DNA from: DAOUJI01 sp965237875
GTDB taxonomy: Bacteria; Chloroflexota; Dehalococcoidia; Lucifugimonadales; JAGWBF01
Assembly (NCBI GenBank): GCA_965237875.1
Contig: CBDEGP010000002.1
Location: 434,001-498,000, forward strand
DNA length: 64,000 nucleotides
Reading direction: 5' to 3'
The translations under genes and the position numbers were made by a program. Within the stretch, counting starts at the first letter, position 1; each line of letters opens with the position of its first letter. This document shows, piece after piece, positions 9,301 to 16,934 of this stretch. The notes below the pieces were generated by a model. It worked only from the letters and a program-made list of their open reading frames with translations. It was not told the DNA's origin and did no database searches.

Positions 9301-12300
9301 GTTGGGACCAGGAGCGAAACGACGCTCAACATCGGCGACAACGACAACCCAATCGTGACGGTGATGTTCGGCCAGGCATCCTACGAGGCGCCTGAAGGCG
9401 AGTCGCAGCAGGTGACTGTGAACGTCAGCGCCGATCCTGAGCGGACAATCATCATCCCGATCACGGTCTCGCCCCAGGGGACGATAAGCGCCGCCGACTA
9501 CTCCTTTCCTCCCAGCGTCACCTTCAACTCCGGGGAAACCAGCAAGGCCATCACCTTCAGCGCCTCCCAGGACCTGATCGACGACGACGATGAGGGATTG
9601 CAGCTGGGCTTCGGGACCATGCCGGACGACCGGGTCAGCCCCGGAACACCGGCGGAGAGCGCCTTGACCATTGTAGATGACGACGTTGCGGACATCGTCA
9701 TCAGAACGGGCGCTGCCAACGAGGCGCAGGATTCTCTCGGCCGCTCCCTCGGGCTTAAATACGTGAAGGGTCCGGCAGGCTACAAAGTCCTCCCCGGCAG
9801 CGAACCCGCGGTCAGGGCGAGCTTGGCCGTCAGCAGTCACACCGGCAGGGAAATCATCCTGTATGACCCCGAAATTATCATCAGCCAAACGAGTCTCACC
9901 GTGGAGGAGGAAAATCCTTTCACCTACACTGTCCGGCTGGACACCGAGCCCACGGTCGAAGTGACCGTGGGCGTCAGCGGCCACGTGGACACGGACATCA
10001 TCCTGGAGACCACCACGCTGACCTTCACGCCGACGAACTGGAACATCCCCCAGACGGTGTCGGCTGTGGCGGGCAACGACTTCGACGGCGTCAACGACAA
10101 TCAGACCCTGACCTACGAGGGCGACGGCGGCGAATACACCGGGCTGACCAAGAACCTGCCGGTGACCGTCAACGACAACGACCCGCTGGGCATCGTCATC
10201 ACCCCATCGGAGCTGATGGTGGATGAGAGCAGCAGCGCGGACTACTCGGTCCGGCTGGCCACGGAACCCACGGAAGACTTGACGGTGACCATAACCGGGC
10301 AAGCCGGGACCGACCTGACCCTCAGCAACGAAACGCTGACCTTCACGGACCAGGACTGGAACATGACCCAGACCGTGACGGTGTCGGCGGCCCATGACGA
10401 AGACTGGGAGGACGATTCCGTGGTCCTGACCCACACCGGAGGCCAGGCAGAATATGAGGGGCTGGCAGAGGACCTGACGGTGACCGTCGACGACAACACG
10501 GGGGACATTCGTCTGGTGGACGGGGCGCGCACCACGGCAGACGGGGACCCCTGCGAGGGGCGGCTGGAGATCTACTACGACGGGGAGTGGGGGACCATCT
10601 GCGACGACTTCTGGAGCGTAGAAGATGCGAACGTGGCCTGCCGGCAGCTGGGATTCGCCGGCGGCACGGTGTTGGATTGGGGCTTCTTCAGGAACCCGAT
10701 CTTCCCCATGGGAGATGATGATCAGAAAATCTGGCTGGACGACCTGATCTGCGACGGCGGCGAGTCGAACCTGCTGGAGTGCGATTCCAATCATTCCGAG
10801 GTGGGCAGGCACAACTGCAGGCACAATGAGGATGTGCTGCTCCGCTGCCTGAAGAACAACGGGCCATATATCGTAGATATGGAGTTCAGCGACCCTCCCG
10901 GCGGGGACGGCAGCTACGACGCGGGCGAGACGGTGGAGGTGACGCTGGTGTGGAGCGAGGAGGTGACGGTGACGTCCACCCCTAATCGCTACCCGGTTGT
11001 GTGGCTCTTCTACGGTGAAGAAGATGGGGGACACGTGCAGGCTCACTACGCGAGCGGCACCGGCACCACCCGGACGCTGTTCACTCATACAATGCATCGC
11101 TCGGACTCCAAAGTGGGCGTTTCCAGCGATTCCCTGACCCTGAACATCCCAGGAAACACCGTGGCGCCAGGCAACATCGTCAGTGTGGCGACGGGCGCGC
11201 CGGCCATCCTGGGCCACAGGCGGTACGAGTCCGACGAGGCCGGAGGCGGGACGGGAGGACAGGCCGAGGCCACGACCATCCTTGGAGTGCCCGCCTTCAA
11301 CGGCGCGGGCGACGACGGCGTTTTCGGGGCCGGGGAGACGGTGGAGGTGACTTTCATCTTCAGCCAGCCCGTGCAGGTGGACACCACCGGCGGGACTCCT
11401 TCGGTGGAAGTCCTCCTCAGCGGGACCGACGCCAGGCAGGCTACCTACCTGCGAGGCAGCGGCTCCGGCCGGCTGGTCTTCGGCTACACCCTCGCCAACG
11501 GGGACGGGGAGCACGGCTCCCTGCTGGTTGAACCGAACACCCTGGCGCTGAACGGCGGAGCCATCCGCGACGCGGCCAACAACCTGAATGCGGACATCCA
11601 GCACCAGGGCGGTGCGTCGATATTCGTCCCCGTCGTCGAGGAAGACACGGCGTCCCCCCAGCTCGCGTCGGCGATGGTGGACGGGTCCAGCCTGACGCTG
11701 ACCTACGACGAGGAGCTGGACAATAGTGAATTCCTGTCTCCGGGTCTCTTCTCCGTGAACGTCGACGGAGCGGCCCGCTCCGTCATGGGCGTGGCGGTGG
11801 GCCAGTCCGACGTGGTCCTGCTGCTATCCCCGGCGGTTGTCGCGGGCGACACCGTCACAGTTGACTACACTGTCCCCACGGGTGAATCCGAGGGCAAGGT
11901 GAAGGACCAGTCGGGTAACGCCGCGGAGTCATTCAGCGGCCAGGTGGTGACCAACGACACCGAGGAGGCGGACCCACCCCCACCGCAACAGAACAGCCCG
12001 GCCACCGGTGCGCCGGCCATCACGGGCACGGCACAGGTGGGGGAGACCCTCTCGGCGGACACCTCCGGCATCTCAGATGACGACGGCGACGACGACGCGG
12101 ACTTCGAATACCAGTGGCTGGCAAATGACGGCAATGGGGACGCCGAGATCAGCGGAGCCACGGGCAGGACTTACACGCTGGTGGACGCCGATGAGGGCAA
12201 GACCATCAAGGTCCGCGTGTCCTTCACCGACGACGGCGGCAACGCGGAGTCGCTGACCAGCGCGGCCACGGCTGTGGTAGCGGCTGCGCCGGAGCAAGAG

Positions 12301-12660
12301 GAAGAGACGCCTAGCCTGACGGCCAGCGCCCACGACTTGCCTGCGTCCCATGACGGGAGCGCGACCTTCACCTTCGAGCTGCGCTTCAGCGAGCAGATCC
12401 CCCTCAGCTACGTCACGCTTCGCGATCACGCCTTCACGGTCACGGGGGGCGAGGTTACCAAGGCGAGGCGGCTGGAGCCTGGGAACAGCGCCGGAAAGAA
12501 CGTCAGGTGGGAGATCAGCGTCACGCCGGAGTCGAACGATGCGGTAACCATCGTCCTTCCGCCCACCACGGACTGTGAGGCGGAAGGGGCTCTCTGCACC
12601 GGGGACGGCAGAATGCTGTCCAACCGGCTGGAGATCACTGTCAACGGGCCGAGCGGCTAG
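6367..12660 (+). CDS. Giant secreted protein with Calx-beta repeats, an SRCR domain and SwmB/Ig-like modules
   Basis: Start chosen at TTG 6367: AAGGA lies 11 bp upstream and the next residues form a clean signal peptide ending PPAWAQ. The frame is open further upstream, but that part shadows the deleted copy. The 2097-aa product has two Calx-beta repeats, an Ig-like part, a five-fold Asp-Asp-Pro linker, a choice-of-anchor-like module (about 410-610), four more Calx-beta repeats (about 655-1110), two Calx-beta-like cell-surface repeats (about 1170-1375), an SRCR domain (1381-1496), two AGETVEVT modules, a SwmB domain, an Ig-like repeat and a final module shared with the 1301-aa protein. Asp-rich DDDE turns suggest calcium binding. 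Likely a surface adhesin. Confidence 0.85.
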   Translation: MTRLLPLLAILALLLASVLVAGPPAWAQSPVQVTVSFDKFVYEVAEGESQQLTIRLSADPRRTVVIPITVAGFEGATSADYSVPLSVTFDSGETSRSITFTAIDDSVNDNDEGVGLEFGPNLPAGVTAGYRSYTDVYIEDNDIPETVTVWMLGVTEHLPEGKTVRIGVYLSDYPDREVVIPITATNLSGASSADYVVASSVTFSSDDKSKTIEFAAIEDSVDDDGESVLLGIGAPLPAGVSLHPRNSLTKTIVITDGGIVSVGLAQVGVGVTGHIHDETPHSLEDENGNPLLNQFGYAITVSGSIVNAVWQWQRSATEHGAYRDIPAAEGGSSNPYIPSAGDLGMWLKAKVTYDLFYDPDDRDDPDDPDDPDDPDDPVDSVDPVDLEDDPDNDITITGRTAQAITQQPVLSTPAVSNAGFAHKDDEGFRYGIFNRPDLDSRKLAQAFTTGPDPRGYLLLGVRLALRLSGERASGAWAVYADDAGKPAAAPLAAALPLPTIDNRAETFEELINAGGLRLEPATTYWIVISQTSSPEEGSITFAAWGRFGGFFHELDQAGQLEIDPEQSTEGSFALPSPDTPGRTTLYFVKSSPADAGSEDGWSLDLVALAWYWDDPGRARDDDPLIPALLPWSLLAYDALGVVAIMVLQMSVLVAPDVTVQFGAPDYDAAEGEAVNVELELSADPRRSITIPITTTGQEGASTADYSAPSSVTFHAGETSKTLSFRATQDLLDDDDERVKLALGTMPDVWVTAGARTESTVAIEDDDDPFVKVNFSHGSYNLAEGETQQVTVTLNADPERDLVIPITKTGMGGAMDDDYSGVPENVTFNNGETSKFFTFTAFDDDVDDDDERVRLGFGTMPDERVSTGTTSEVVLDIIDDDLPHVNVQFGQDSYLLAEGETVNVTISLSADPERMVTIPITATGQDGGGSSDYSVPNSVTFNEGVLEKTVAFTAVDDDVDDDDESIKLGFGTSLPERMTVGTRSETTLNIGDNDNPIVTVMFGQASYEAPEGESQQVTVNVSADPERTIIIPITVSPQGTISAADYSFPPSVTFNSGETSKAITFSASQDLIDDDDEGLQLGFGTMPDDRVSPGTPAESALTIVDDDVADIVIRTGAANEAQDSLGRSLGLKYVKGPAGYKVLPGSEPAVRASLAVSSHTGREIILYDPEIIISQTSLTVEEENPFTYTVRLDTEPTVEVTVGVSGHVDTDIILETTTLTFTPTNWNIPQTVSAVAGNDFDGVNDNQTLTYEGDGGEYTGLTKNLPVTVNDNDPLGIVITPSELMVDESSSADYSVRLATEPTEDLTVTITGQAGTDLTLSNETLTFTDQDWNMTQTVTVSAAHDEDWEDDSVVLTHTGGQAEYEGLAEDLTVTVDDNTGDIRLVDGARTTADGDPCEGRLEIYYDGEWGTICDDFWSVEDANVACRQLGFAGGTVLDWGFFRNPIFPMGDDDQKIWLDDLICDGGESNLLECDSNHSEVGRHNCRHNEDVLLRCLKNNGPYIVDMEFSDPPGGDGSYDAGETVEVTLVWSEEVTVTSTPNRYPVVWLFYGEEDGGHVQAHYASGTGTTRTLFTHTMHRSDSKVGVSSDSLTLNIPGNTVAPGNIVSVATGAPAILGHRRYESDEAGGGTGGQAEATTILGVPAFNGAGDDGVFGAGETVEVTFIFSQPVQVDTTGGTPSVEVLLSGTDARQATYLRGSGSGRLVFGYTLANGDGEHGSLLVEPNTLALNGGAIRDAANNLNADIQHQGGASIFVPVVEEDTASPQLASAMVDGSSLTLTYDEELDNSEFLSPGLFSVNVDGAARSVMGVAVGQSDVVLLLSPAVVAGDTVTVDYTVPTGESEGKVKDQSGNAAESFSGQVVTNDTEEADPPPPQQNSPATGAPAITGTAQVGETLSADTSGISDDDGDDDADFEYQWLANDGNGDAEISGATGRTYTLVDADEGKTIKVRVSFTDDGGNAESLTSAATAVVAAAPEQEEETPSLTASAHDLPASHDGSATFTFELRFSEQIPLSYVTLRDHAFTVTGGEVTKARRLEPGNSAGKNVRWEISVTPESNDAVTIVLPPTTDCEAEGALCTGDGRMLSNRLEITVNGPSG
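7453..7497 (+). repeat. Five tandem GACGACCCC units
   Basis: Five perfect copies of the 9-mer GACGACCCC encode a (Asp-Asp-Pro)n hinge inside the giant secreted protein. It continues into a degenerate Val-Asp/Pro-rich tract. Copy number could vary by slippage. Confidence 0.9.
10507..10854 (+). other. SRCR (scavenger receptor cysteine-rich) domain segment
   Basis: Residues about 1381-1496 of the giant protein follow the SRCR pattern: IRLVDG, CEGRLE, WGTICDD, ACRQLGF, IWLDDLIC-G-E, LLEC, NCRHNED, LLRC. Seven cysteines are present. Relative to animal group B domains, C4 is replaced (LGF instead of LGC), so C1 has no obvious partner. Confidence 0.85.
12347..12660 (+). repeat. C-terminal module duplicated from 5521-5834
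   Basis: The last 314 bp of the giant-protein gene align without gaps to the last 314 bp of the 1301-aa gene (5521-5834), and long stretches are nearly identical. A shorter relic of the same end is in the deleted copy (about 6200-6299). This marks recombination between C-terminal cassettes. Confidence 0.85.
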
Positions 12661-12685
12661 GCCCCGCAAGTCGCGGGCAACATAC

Positions 12686-12701
12686 AAGGGCCGCATACAT
12701 G
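12686..12701 (+). repeat. Leader motif AAGGGCYGCATACATG, copy 1
   Basis: This 16-bp motif recurs with one change at 13943-13958. Related CATACA/CACATAY words occur at about 12680, 13166, 14416 and 14463. All lie in gaps upstream of or between small element genes. Function unknown; possibly a shared promoter or regulator site. Confidence 0.45.
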
Positions 12702-12872
12702 AATGTCCGGGCTGGGAGATGTTCTCCCTGCCCGAAAAGAGGAGTCTCTTACAGGCAGTGAGCGGGTGGGGCGGCGGGAGGCCGCACTTGTCGTCCCGTG
12801 AGCCGATGACGGATGGCCTCGACGCTCCCGCCGACAGGGAGTCCCGGCGAGTCTTGTGGAAGGACCGGCTCG

Positions 12873-13118
12873 ATGCCGAGGCAGCGCAACAACTACTACG
12901 CACAACCCAACAACTTCCCCGACGACTTCCCTGAGCGCCTCAAGCGGTTCCAGAGGGAGTCCCGCCTGTCGTGGTCGGAGATTGCGCGACGCATCGGGAC
13001 CTACCGCTCCACCGTATCGCGTTGGAAGCGAGGCGAAGGCCGCCCCAACATGAAGCACATGATGGCCCTGCTCGACCTGGCCGAAAGCCTGGGCCTCCGC
13101 CACATCTTCACGGACTGA
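12873..13118 (+). CDS. XRE-family helix-turn-helix regulator
   Basis: An 81-aa DNA-binding protein, start ATG at 12873 behind GGAAGGA. Residues about 15-75 hold an XRE HTH: LSWSEIARRIG, then a recognition part STVSRWKRGEGRPN and LLDLAESLGL. It shares the PDDFPERL lead-in with the regulator at 44252, so the two are paralogues at opposite ends of the element. It is the first element gene after the giant secreted protein, a usual place for a control gene. The target is not visible; the repeated CATACATG words nearby are candidates. Confidence 0.85.
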   Translation: MPRQRNNYYAQPNNFPDDFPERLKRFQRESRLSWSEIARRIGTYRSTVSRWKRGEGRPNMKHMMALLDLAESLGLRHIFTD

Positions 13119-13193
13119 GGCGGCTGGAAGGCGGCGGACCGCTGACCGCATTACAGCCGGGGTCACATACGAGACCGTGCAGGAGCAGAACGC

Positions 13194-13934
13194 ATGGACA
13201 AGGCAACGAGACCGGCAACGGAAGTGCCGTCCAGCTACGCGGCGCGCCTGTTCGGCGAGGAGGCCGCGGGCAACTACGGCGTAATGGGCCGGTTGATGGA
13301 GATCAACCGGCTCCCGGTCGGCGATCTGGGGCTGCTCACGGTCGGGTTCCGTATCACGGACCGGCCCGGCGAGAAGTGGACCCGGCGCTTCAACCGGTTC
13401 AAGTACGGCGAACCTGCCGCCGCCAGGGCGGCCACCCGCACGTTCTGCGCGGCATTCGCGGGTTTCCGCCCCGCCGGGAACCCGCGCGTCGTCGTCTTCT
13501 CCTCGGTTTCTTCGGGGCAAAATATTGTGCAACACGACACGCCGGCGTCGACACTGGCGTCCGCGCTTGCGCGATCCCGCGCCTGGGAGTGGCTTCCGCA
13601 TCACGTTACCAAGGACCGGCATCCCCGAATCACCGGCCTCGCCTCCGCGGCCGAGCGGGACGCCACCGTGGACGGAGTGTACTTGTCTGCCGTCATCGGA
13701 GGCGAGCCCGGCCTGGTGCTCGTCGTCGACGACTTCTGCACGCGGGGCGCGACGCTCGCGGACATCGCCCGCGCGGTCCGGGAGTCCAACCCCGGATGGG
13801 AGGTTCAGGCGGCCAGCCTCGCCAAGGCGGAGCGCGCCGCCTACTGGAAAGGCGAGCTGACCAACGCACACATCCCCGACTTTCTGGATGCAACCTGGCG
13901 CGGGGACCCGGAGGTCGCGTCGCCCTTCTATTGA
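13194..13934 (+). CDS. Phosphoribosyltransferase-like protein
   Basis: A 246-aa protein, start ATG at 13194. The C-terminal half carries a PRPP-binding loop of type I phosphoribosyltransferases, VVDDFCTRGAT (about residues 176-186), with the adjacent acidic residues and TRGAT phosphate loop intact. It resembles ComF-like PRTases in layout, without the Zn ribbon. The N-terminal half has LLTVGFRITDRPG and KWTRRFNRFKYG, not recognised. PRTases of this type appear on plasmids and phages as stand-alone salvage or uptake-linked proteins; the actual base substrate cannot be told. It sits between the XRE gene and a small Cys protein in the plus-strand entry module. Confidence 0.7.
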   Translation: MDKATRPATEVPSSYAARLFGEEAAGNYGVMGRLMEINRLPVGDLGLLTVGFRITDRPGEKWTRRFNRFKYGEPAAARAATRTFCAAFAGFRPAGNPRVVVFSSVSSGQNIVQHDTPASTLASALARSRAWEWLPHHVTKDRHPRITGLASAAERDATVDGVYLSAVIGGEPGLVLVVDDFCTRGATLADIARAVRESNPGWEVQAASLAKAERAAYWKGELTNAHIPDFLDATWRGDPEVASPFY

Positions 13935-13942
13935 AACGCAGC

Positions 13943-13958
13943 AAGGGCTGCATACATG
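13943..13958 (+). repeat. Leader motif AAGGGCYGCATACATG, copy 2
   Basis: Matches the copy at 12686-12701 in 15 of 16 bases. It lies just after the phosphoribosyltransferase stop and upstream of the small Cys-containing gene. The gap also contains a short palindrome CGCCCACATATGGGCG near 13996-14011. Confidence 0.45.
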
Positions 13959-14022
13959 GCCGGCGCCCCCGGCCCTACACTCCGCAAACGCAAAAAGCGC
14001 CCACATATGGGCGGAGTAGGAC

Positions 14023-14370
14023 ATGACAACCAATGAAGATGGGTCATTGACGTGGGCAGTGGAAACCAACAGGAGATACGAAGTCGTGGAGATGCACCTG
14101 TTCGACGAGAATGCACGCCGCGAGGAGGCCCTCTGCGGGACCAACAGCTCGCCGGTCGACCGCAGGAGCGTGAGCGGCTACCTGGAGGACCGCCTGCACG
14201 GGAACCGGGTCGGGAGCGTCTGCGAGTCGTGCGAGGCGTTCGCGCCGCCATTCGCCCTGCGCCTCAGCCGCGACCTGGAGGCCGAGGATATGTTGGATGA
14301 GGCGGAGGAGTATCGGCGGCTTGCCGAGACGCTCCAGAAGGAGACCGGCCAAGACCGGAGCGGCGACTAG
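14023..14370 (+). CDS. Small hypothetical protein with three cysteines
   Basis: A 115-aa protein, start ATG at 14023 preceded by GGAGTAGGA. It has LCGTNSSPVDRRSV near residue 38 and VCESCEAF near residue 66; the Cys-x(n)-CxxC arrangement could bind a metal. The C-terminus is a charged helix (LEAEDMLDEAEEYRRLAETLQ). I do not recognise the family. It ends the short plus-strand block and converges on the minus-strand PRTRC block, with a strong hairpin between them (14477-14515). Confidence 0.7.
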   Translation: MTTNEDGSLTWAVETNRRYEVVEMHLFDENARREEALCGTNSSPVDRRSVSGYLEDRLHGNRVGSVCESCEAFAPPFALRLSRDLEAEDMLDEAEEYRRLAETLQKETGQDRSGD

Positions 14371-14476
14371 GAAACAAGGCCTTCTATATTTCCCAACTGT
14401 CCCCGAAATGAAGAGAGACCCCATACATAGACGCGCAACCGGCCTGCAACGCAAGAAAGGTCACACATATGGATGG

Positions 14477-14515
14477 CGGGGGAGACCGTCGCAATGGCTG
14501 CGACGACCTCCCCCG
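14477..14515 (-). terminator. Intergenic hairpin at the end of the PRTRC block
   Basis: CGGGGGAG (14477-14484) pairs with CTCCCCCG (14508-14515); two mismatches are followed by a further 7-bp inner stem and a 5-base loop. It lies downstream of the last minus-strand gene of the cassette and between convergent genes, so it could serve both strands. No strong U-tract follows. Confidence 0.5.
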
Positions 14516-14534
14516 TGCTTCGCGCTCAGGCTTC

Positions 14535-14984
14535 CTAGAACAGCTTCAGCGTCTGCTGCTGCGCCTGCTCAGTCTCCGTTTCCCCGTTCGCGTCCTGCGC
14601 CGCCCCCTGGCCGCGCCGGTTCCGGCCCCTGGCCGGGGGAGCGGGTCTCTGGTAGGCGGGATTCTTGGGCGAATCCTCCCACCTGGCCCTCGCCCTATCG
14701 ACCACCGCCGAGACCTCCTGGGTCAGCCCGGACAGGTCCGAGGCATCGAAGGTCTCGATGTGCGGGTCGGAGGAGGGCTGCTGCACCCCGATGGTGGCCC
14801 TGCCGCCCTTGAGGGACACGACCACCTTCAAGTCCTCCGGCCCGCCGGTCTCGACTGCGTGGGCCTTGTCCTCGGCGTCGTTGTCGTCGGCCTGCCCGTC
14901 CTGTTCGATCTCCCCGCTGGAGTCCTGCTCCTCGACGCTCGGGGCGTCCGAGCGGGTTGTCTCCGTTCCGTTCTCGTCAGGCAT
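14535..14984 (-). CDS. Acidic linker protein of the PRTRC block, possibly protein E-like
   Basis: 149 aa. The first 45 residues are Glu/Asp-rich and disordered, followed by a compact part with LKVVVSLKGGRATIGVQ (about 52-68), FDASDLSGL, VVDRARARW, then Pro/Arg- and Gln-rich sequence ending TLKLF. The layout (one beta-rich core with a long low-complexity tail) recalls PRTRC protein E, but no diagnostic motif fixes that. It is the last gene of the minus-strand block, 49 bp after the DUF2958 gene. The name is tentative; the reading frame is well supported by codon periodicity and a ribosome-binding run (GGAAAGGAG). Confidence 0.65.
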   Translation of the reverse strand: MPDENGTETTRSDAPSVEEQDSSGEIEQDGQADDNDAEDKAHAVETGGPEDLKVVVSLKGGRATIGVQQPSSDPHIETFDASDLSGLTQEVSAVVDRARARWEDSPKNPAYQRPAPPARGRNRRGQGAAQDANGETETEQAQQQTLKLF

Positions 14985-15033
14985 GAGTCTCTCCTTTCCT
15001 TGTATGCAGGTGTGTGCCTTGTGCGCCGGGCCG

Positions 15034-15426
15034 CTAGGCGGCTGCCCTTCCCCTCGACTCTCTCTTGATCTCGCCCAGGGTCTTCGACTTCCAGTAGAGG
15101 TCGCGCTCCACGGCGGGCACGCCGCCGAGCACCTTCGCCTCCGCCATCTCGGTCAGGTCGAAGTATCCCAACTCCTCTTCGAGCCCCTGCACCAGGCCGA
15201 AGCACAGCCCGGTCTCGGCCTGCCACTCGGTTACGTACCAGGTCCAGTTTGCATAGGGGCTGAACAACTTCACGTGGGCGAGTACGGCGTCGTAGTCGGG
15301 GGCGTTCTCGTTGGCGTAGAGGGCGGGGATCTTCTCCCCGAGTTCCTTCGTCATCAGCTTGTGCCTGCGCAGTCCGCTGTGGTTGTCCTGCCACATCGTC
15401 GTGGTCGTTCCGTTCTTGTCAGACAT
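15034..15426 (-). CDS. DUF2958-family protein
   Basis: 130 aa; ATG at 15426 chosen because AAGGAGGAGAAC precedes it, in preference to an upstream in-frame start. The sequence has the DUF2958 order: ELGEKIPALYANE, VLAHVKLFSPYANWTWYVTEW, CFGLVQGLEEELGYF, LTEM, and RDLYWKSKTLGEI. Members are found on plasmids and integrative elements next to PRTRC genes and helicases; no biochemical function is established. Here it lies 48 bp after the ThiF-like gene on the same strand, consistent with membership of the same transcription unit. Confidence 0.8.
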   Translation of the reverse strand: MSDKNGTTTTMWQDNHSGLRRHKLMTKELGEKIPALYANENAPDYDAVLAHVKLFSPYANWTWYVTEWQAETGLCFGLVQGLEEELGYFDLTEMAEAKVLGGVPAVERDLYWKSKTLGEIKRESRGRAAA

Positions 15427-15474
15427 GTTCTCCTCCTTCTTTGTTCGTTCTCCGAGTGTGTTCATGTGCGCCGA

Positions 15475-16275
15475 TCACTCGGCGTAGGTCCCCACCGTCC
15501 GCTCCACCGCCTCCGGCGTAACGTAGGTGGGCGTGACCGTTCCCAGGTCCATGTCCAGGTAGAGGGCCATGAAGGGGCAGGTTCCCGCCACCATGCGGCG
15601 GACCACCTGTAGCACCAGCGACGCCATCATCTGGTTGATGGTGGGGTCCTGGTCGGTGAGGTCGAGGGCCGCCGCGCAGTCCACGTCCGGCGGCCTGGTG
15701 GACACGGCGGTCAGCAGGTCGGGGCGCTGGAGCGTGGGCGCCGGGGCCAGGTAGCAGGTCTCGCCCGCGAAGGCGGGCTCGTCCCAGTCCACGCGGCCGG
15801 AGACGTTTCCGACTAGGACTTGGCCCCAGTTGGTGTCGTTGCCAGCGTCGATGAGCCAGCGGGCCGGATGCCCCGGCAGGCACTCGGCCATCGCCTTGCG
15901 CGCGGCGGCGTTGTCGGCGCAGCCGATGACGAGGCTCTCTCCGTAGGCGGGCAGGCCCGGGTAGCCGTGCCCGTGGGGTTGCGACTCGTACTCCCGGAAT
16001 GGATAGACCGAGTAGCCCACGGGACGCCGGTAGGCTCTGGCCAGCCGGTCGGCGAGGGCCTGGCTCTTGAATCGGCCCACGTCCTCTGCGTAGAAGTTCT
16101 GGCGCAGCAGGTTGTGGGGCTCCACCCGGTCGTGGTCGACCAGGACGATGTTGGCCTCCCGCCCCTGGAAGAGGCGGCAGAGGCCCTCTGCGACGAAGCC
16201 GCCGGTCCCGCCGCAGCCGACCACCGTTATCCAGGGGTTGTCCAGCAGGAACTGGTTGTCCAGGCGGTAAGGCAT
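15475..16275 (-). CDS. PRTRC system ThiF/E1-like adenylyltransferase
   Basis: 266 aa, ATG at 16275 behind AAAGGAGGTGATCG. The Rossmann nucleotide loop is GCGGTGG (residues 20-26), followed by VDHDRVEPHNLLRQNF (46-61), the hallmark Asp/Arg/Asn/Gln set of ThiF/MoeB/E1 enzymes. CADNAAAR fits the substrate crossover strand, and a cysteine in VDCAAA before DQDPTINQMMA could be a thioester or structural residue. ThiF enzymes adenylate the C-terminus of ubiquitin-like proteins. The nearby protein C is the expected partner, but its C-terminus here does not end in Gly-Gly. The gene overlaps protein A by 49 bp. Confidence 0.9.
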   Translation of the reverse strand: MPYRLDNQFLLDNPWITVVGCGGTGGFVAEGLCRLFQGREANIVLVDHDRVEPHNLLRQNFYAEDVGRFKSQALADRLARAYRRPVGYSVYPFREYESQPHGHGYPGLPAYGESLVIGCADNAAARKAMAECLPGHPARWLIDAGNDTNWGQVLVGNVSGRVDWDEPAFAGETCYLAPAPTLQRPDLLTAVSTRPPDVDCAAALDLTDQDPTINQMMASLVLQVVRRMVAGTCPFMALYLDMDLGTVTPTYVTPEAVERTVGTYAE

Positions 16276-16934
16276 TCGATCACCTCCTTTGCGATTTGAT
16301 CGGTCGATTCCGGCTCCTCGCCCACCAGCCGGACGCCGGGGTGCGGGCCGTCGAAAACCTGCGGCCACTCCACCGGGGCGAAGTGGCCGTAGACGCCCAC
16401 CCGGAGGTTCATCTCCGGTTCAGGGTCATCGAGGCGTCCCACGACGCCGTAGACTCGGAAGCCCTGCTCGTCCCCGTCGTCGGTCTTCGAGAAGAAGGCG
16501 CGGGAGCTTCCGTGGGAGTGGAACTCGGCCACCACTCCGGCGGGCGGCGTGTACTTGAGGGACGAGGCCGTCCCCTCTTGTACGGGGACCACCAGCCGGT
16601 AGGAGCGCCCGTCCCAGCGGACGGCGAAGAACCGCTCAGTGTCCGGGTCGTCCAGGAACCAGCCCAGCCCCAGCTCGAAGAGCCGGGCCGGTATGGGACC
16701 GTGGGCAAGCTCCACCTTTTCGGCTACGGGCGCCAGTCCCCGCACCGTGCATGGTGCGACGAGCACCCGCGCCGTCAGGTGTGCGCTCTCGGACTGGACA
16801 TAGAGGCCGCCCGCTCCGAGAACGTAGTCGAACCCGATCCCCTGTACTCCGGTCAGCCCCTCTTTGCGATTGACGAGGTAGCCGACCGGCTTCGGCCTAT
16901 CGGTCGCAGCAAGCCCGCCGCTAGCGGTAGGCAA
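16227..16934 (-). CDS. PRTRC system protein A, JAB/MPN-domain peptidase
   Basis: 235 aa from a TTG start at 16934 behind GAGGGGAGG; this start overlaps the end of protein B by 14 bp. An in-frame start further upstream (17018) would overlap B more deeply. The C-terminal half carries a JAMM zinc motif: HSH (139-141), Ser149 and Asp152 in FFSKTDD, preceded by VVAEF. The N-terminal half (GGLYVQ, GPIPARLFELGL) follows the PRTRC protein A family. JAB proteins cleave after ubiquitin-like modifiers, so A could process or deconjugate protein C (inference). Last bases overlap the ThiF gene start. Confidence 0.85.
   Translation of the reverse strand: MPTASGGLAATDRPKPVGYLVNRKEGLTGVQGIGFDYVLGAGGLYVQSESAHLTARVLVAPCTVRGLAPVAEKVELAHGPIPARLFELGLGWFLDDPDTERFFAVRWDGRSYRLVVPVQEGTASSLKYTPPAGVVAEFHSHGSSRAFFSKTDDGDEQGFRVYGVVGRLDDPEPEMNLRVGVYGHFAPVEWPQVFDGPHPGVRLVGEEPESTDQIAKEVIECLTAWTTSSCWTTPG

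Noticed and set aside
9154..11604. 816-codon minus-strand frame opposite the Calx-beta gene
   Set aside because: Complement of a strongly periodic, GC3-rich gene; no domain, whereas the plus strand reads as Calx-beta and SRCR.
12657..14144. 495-codon minus-strand frame across the XRE and phosphoribosyltransferase genes
   Set aside because: Spans two plus-strand genes with clear motifs and ribosome-binding runs; its own sequence has none.
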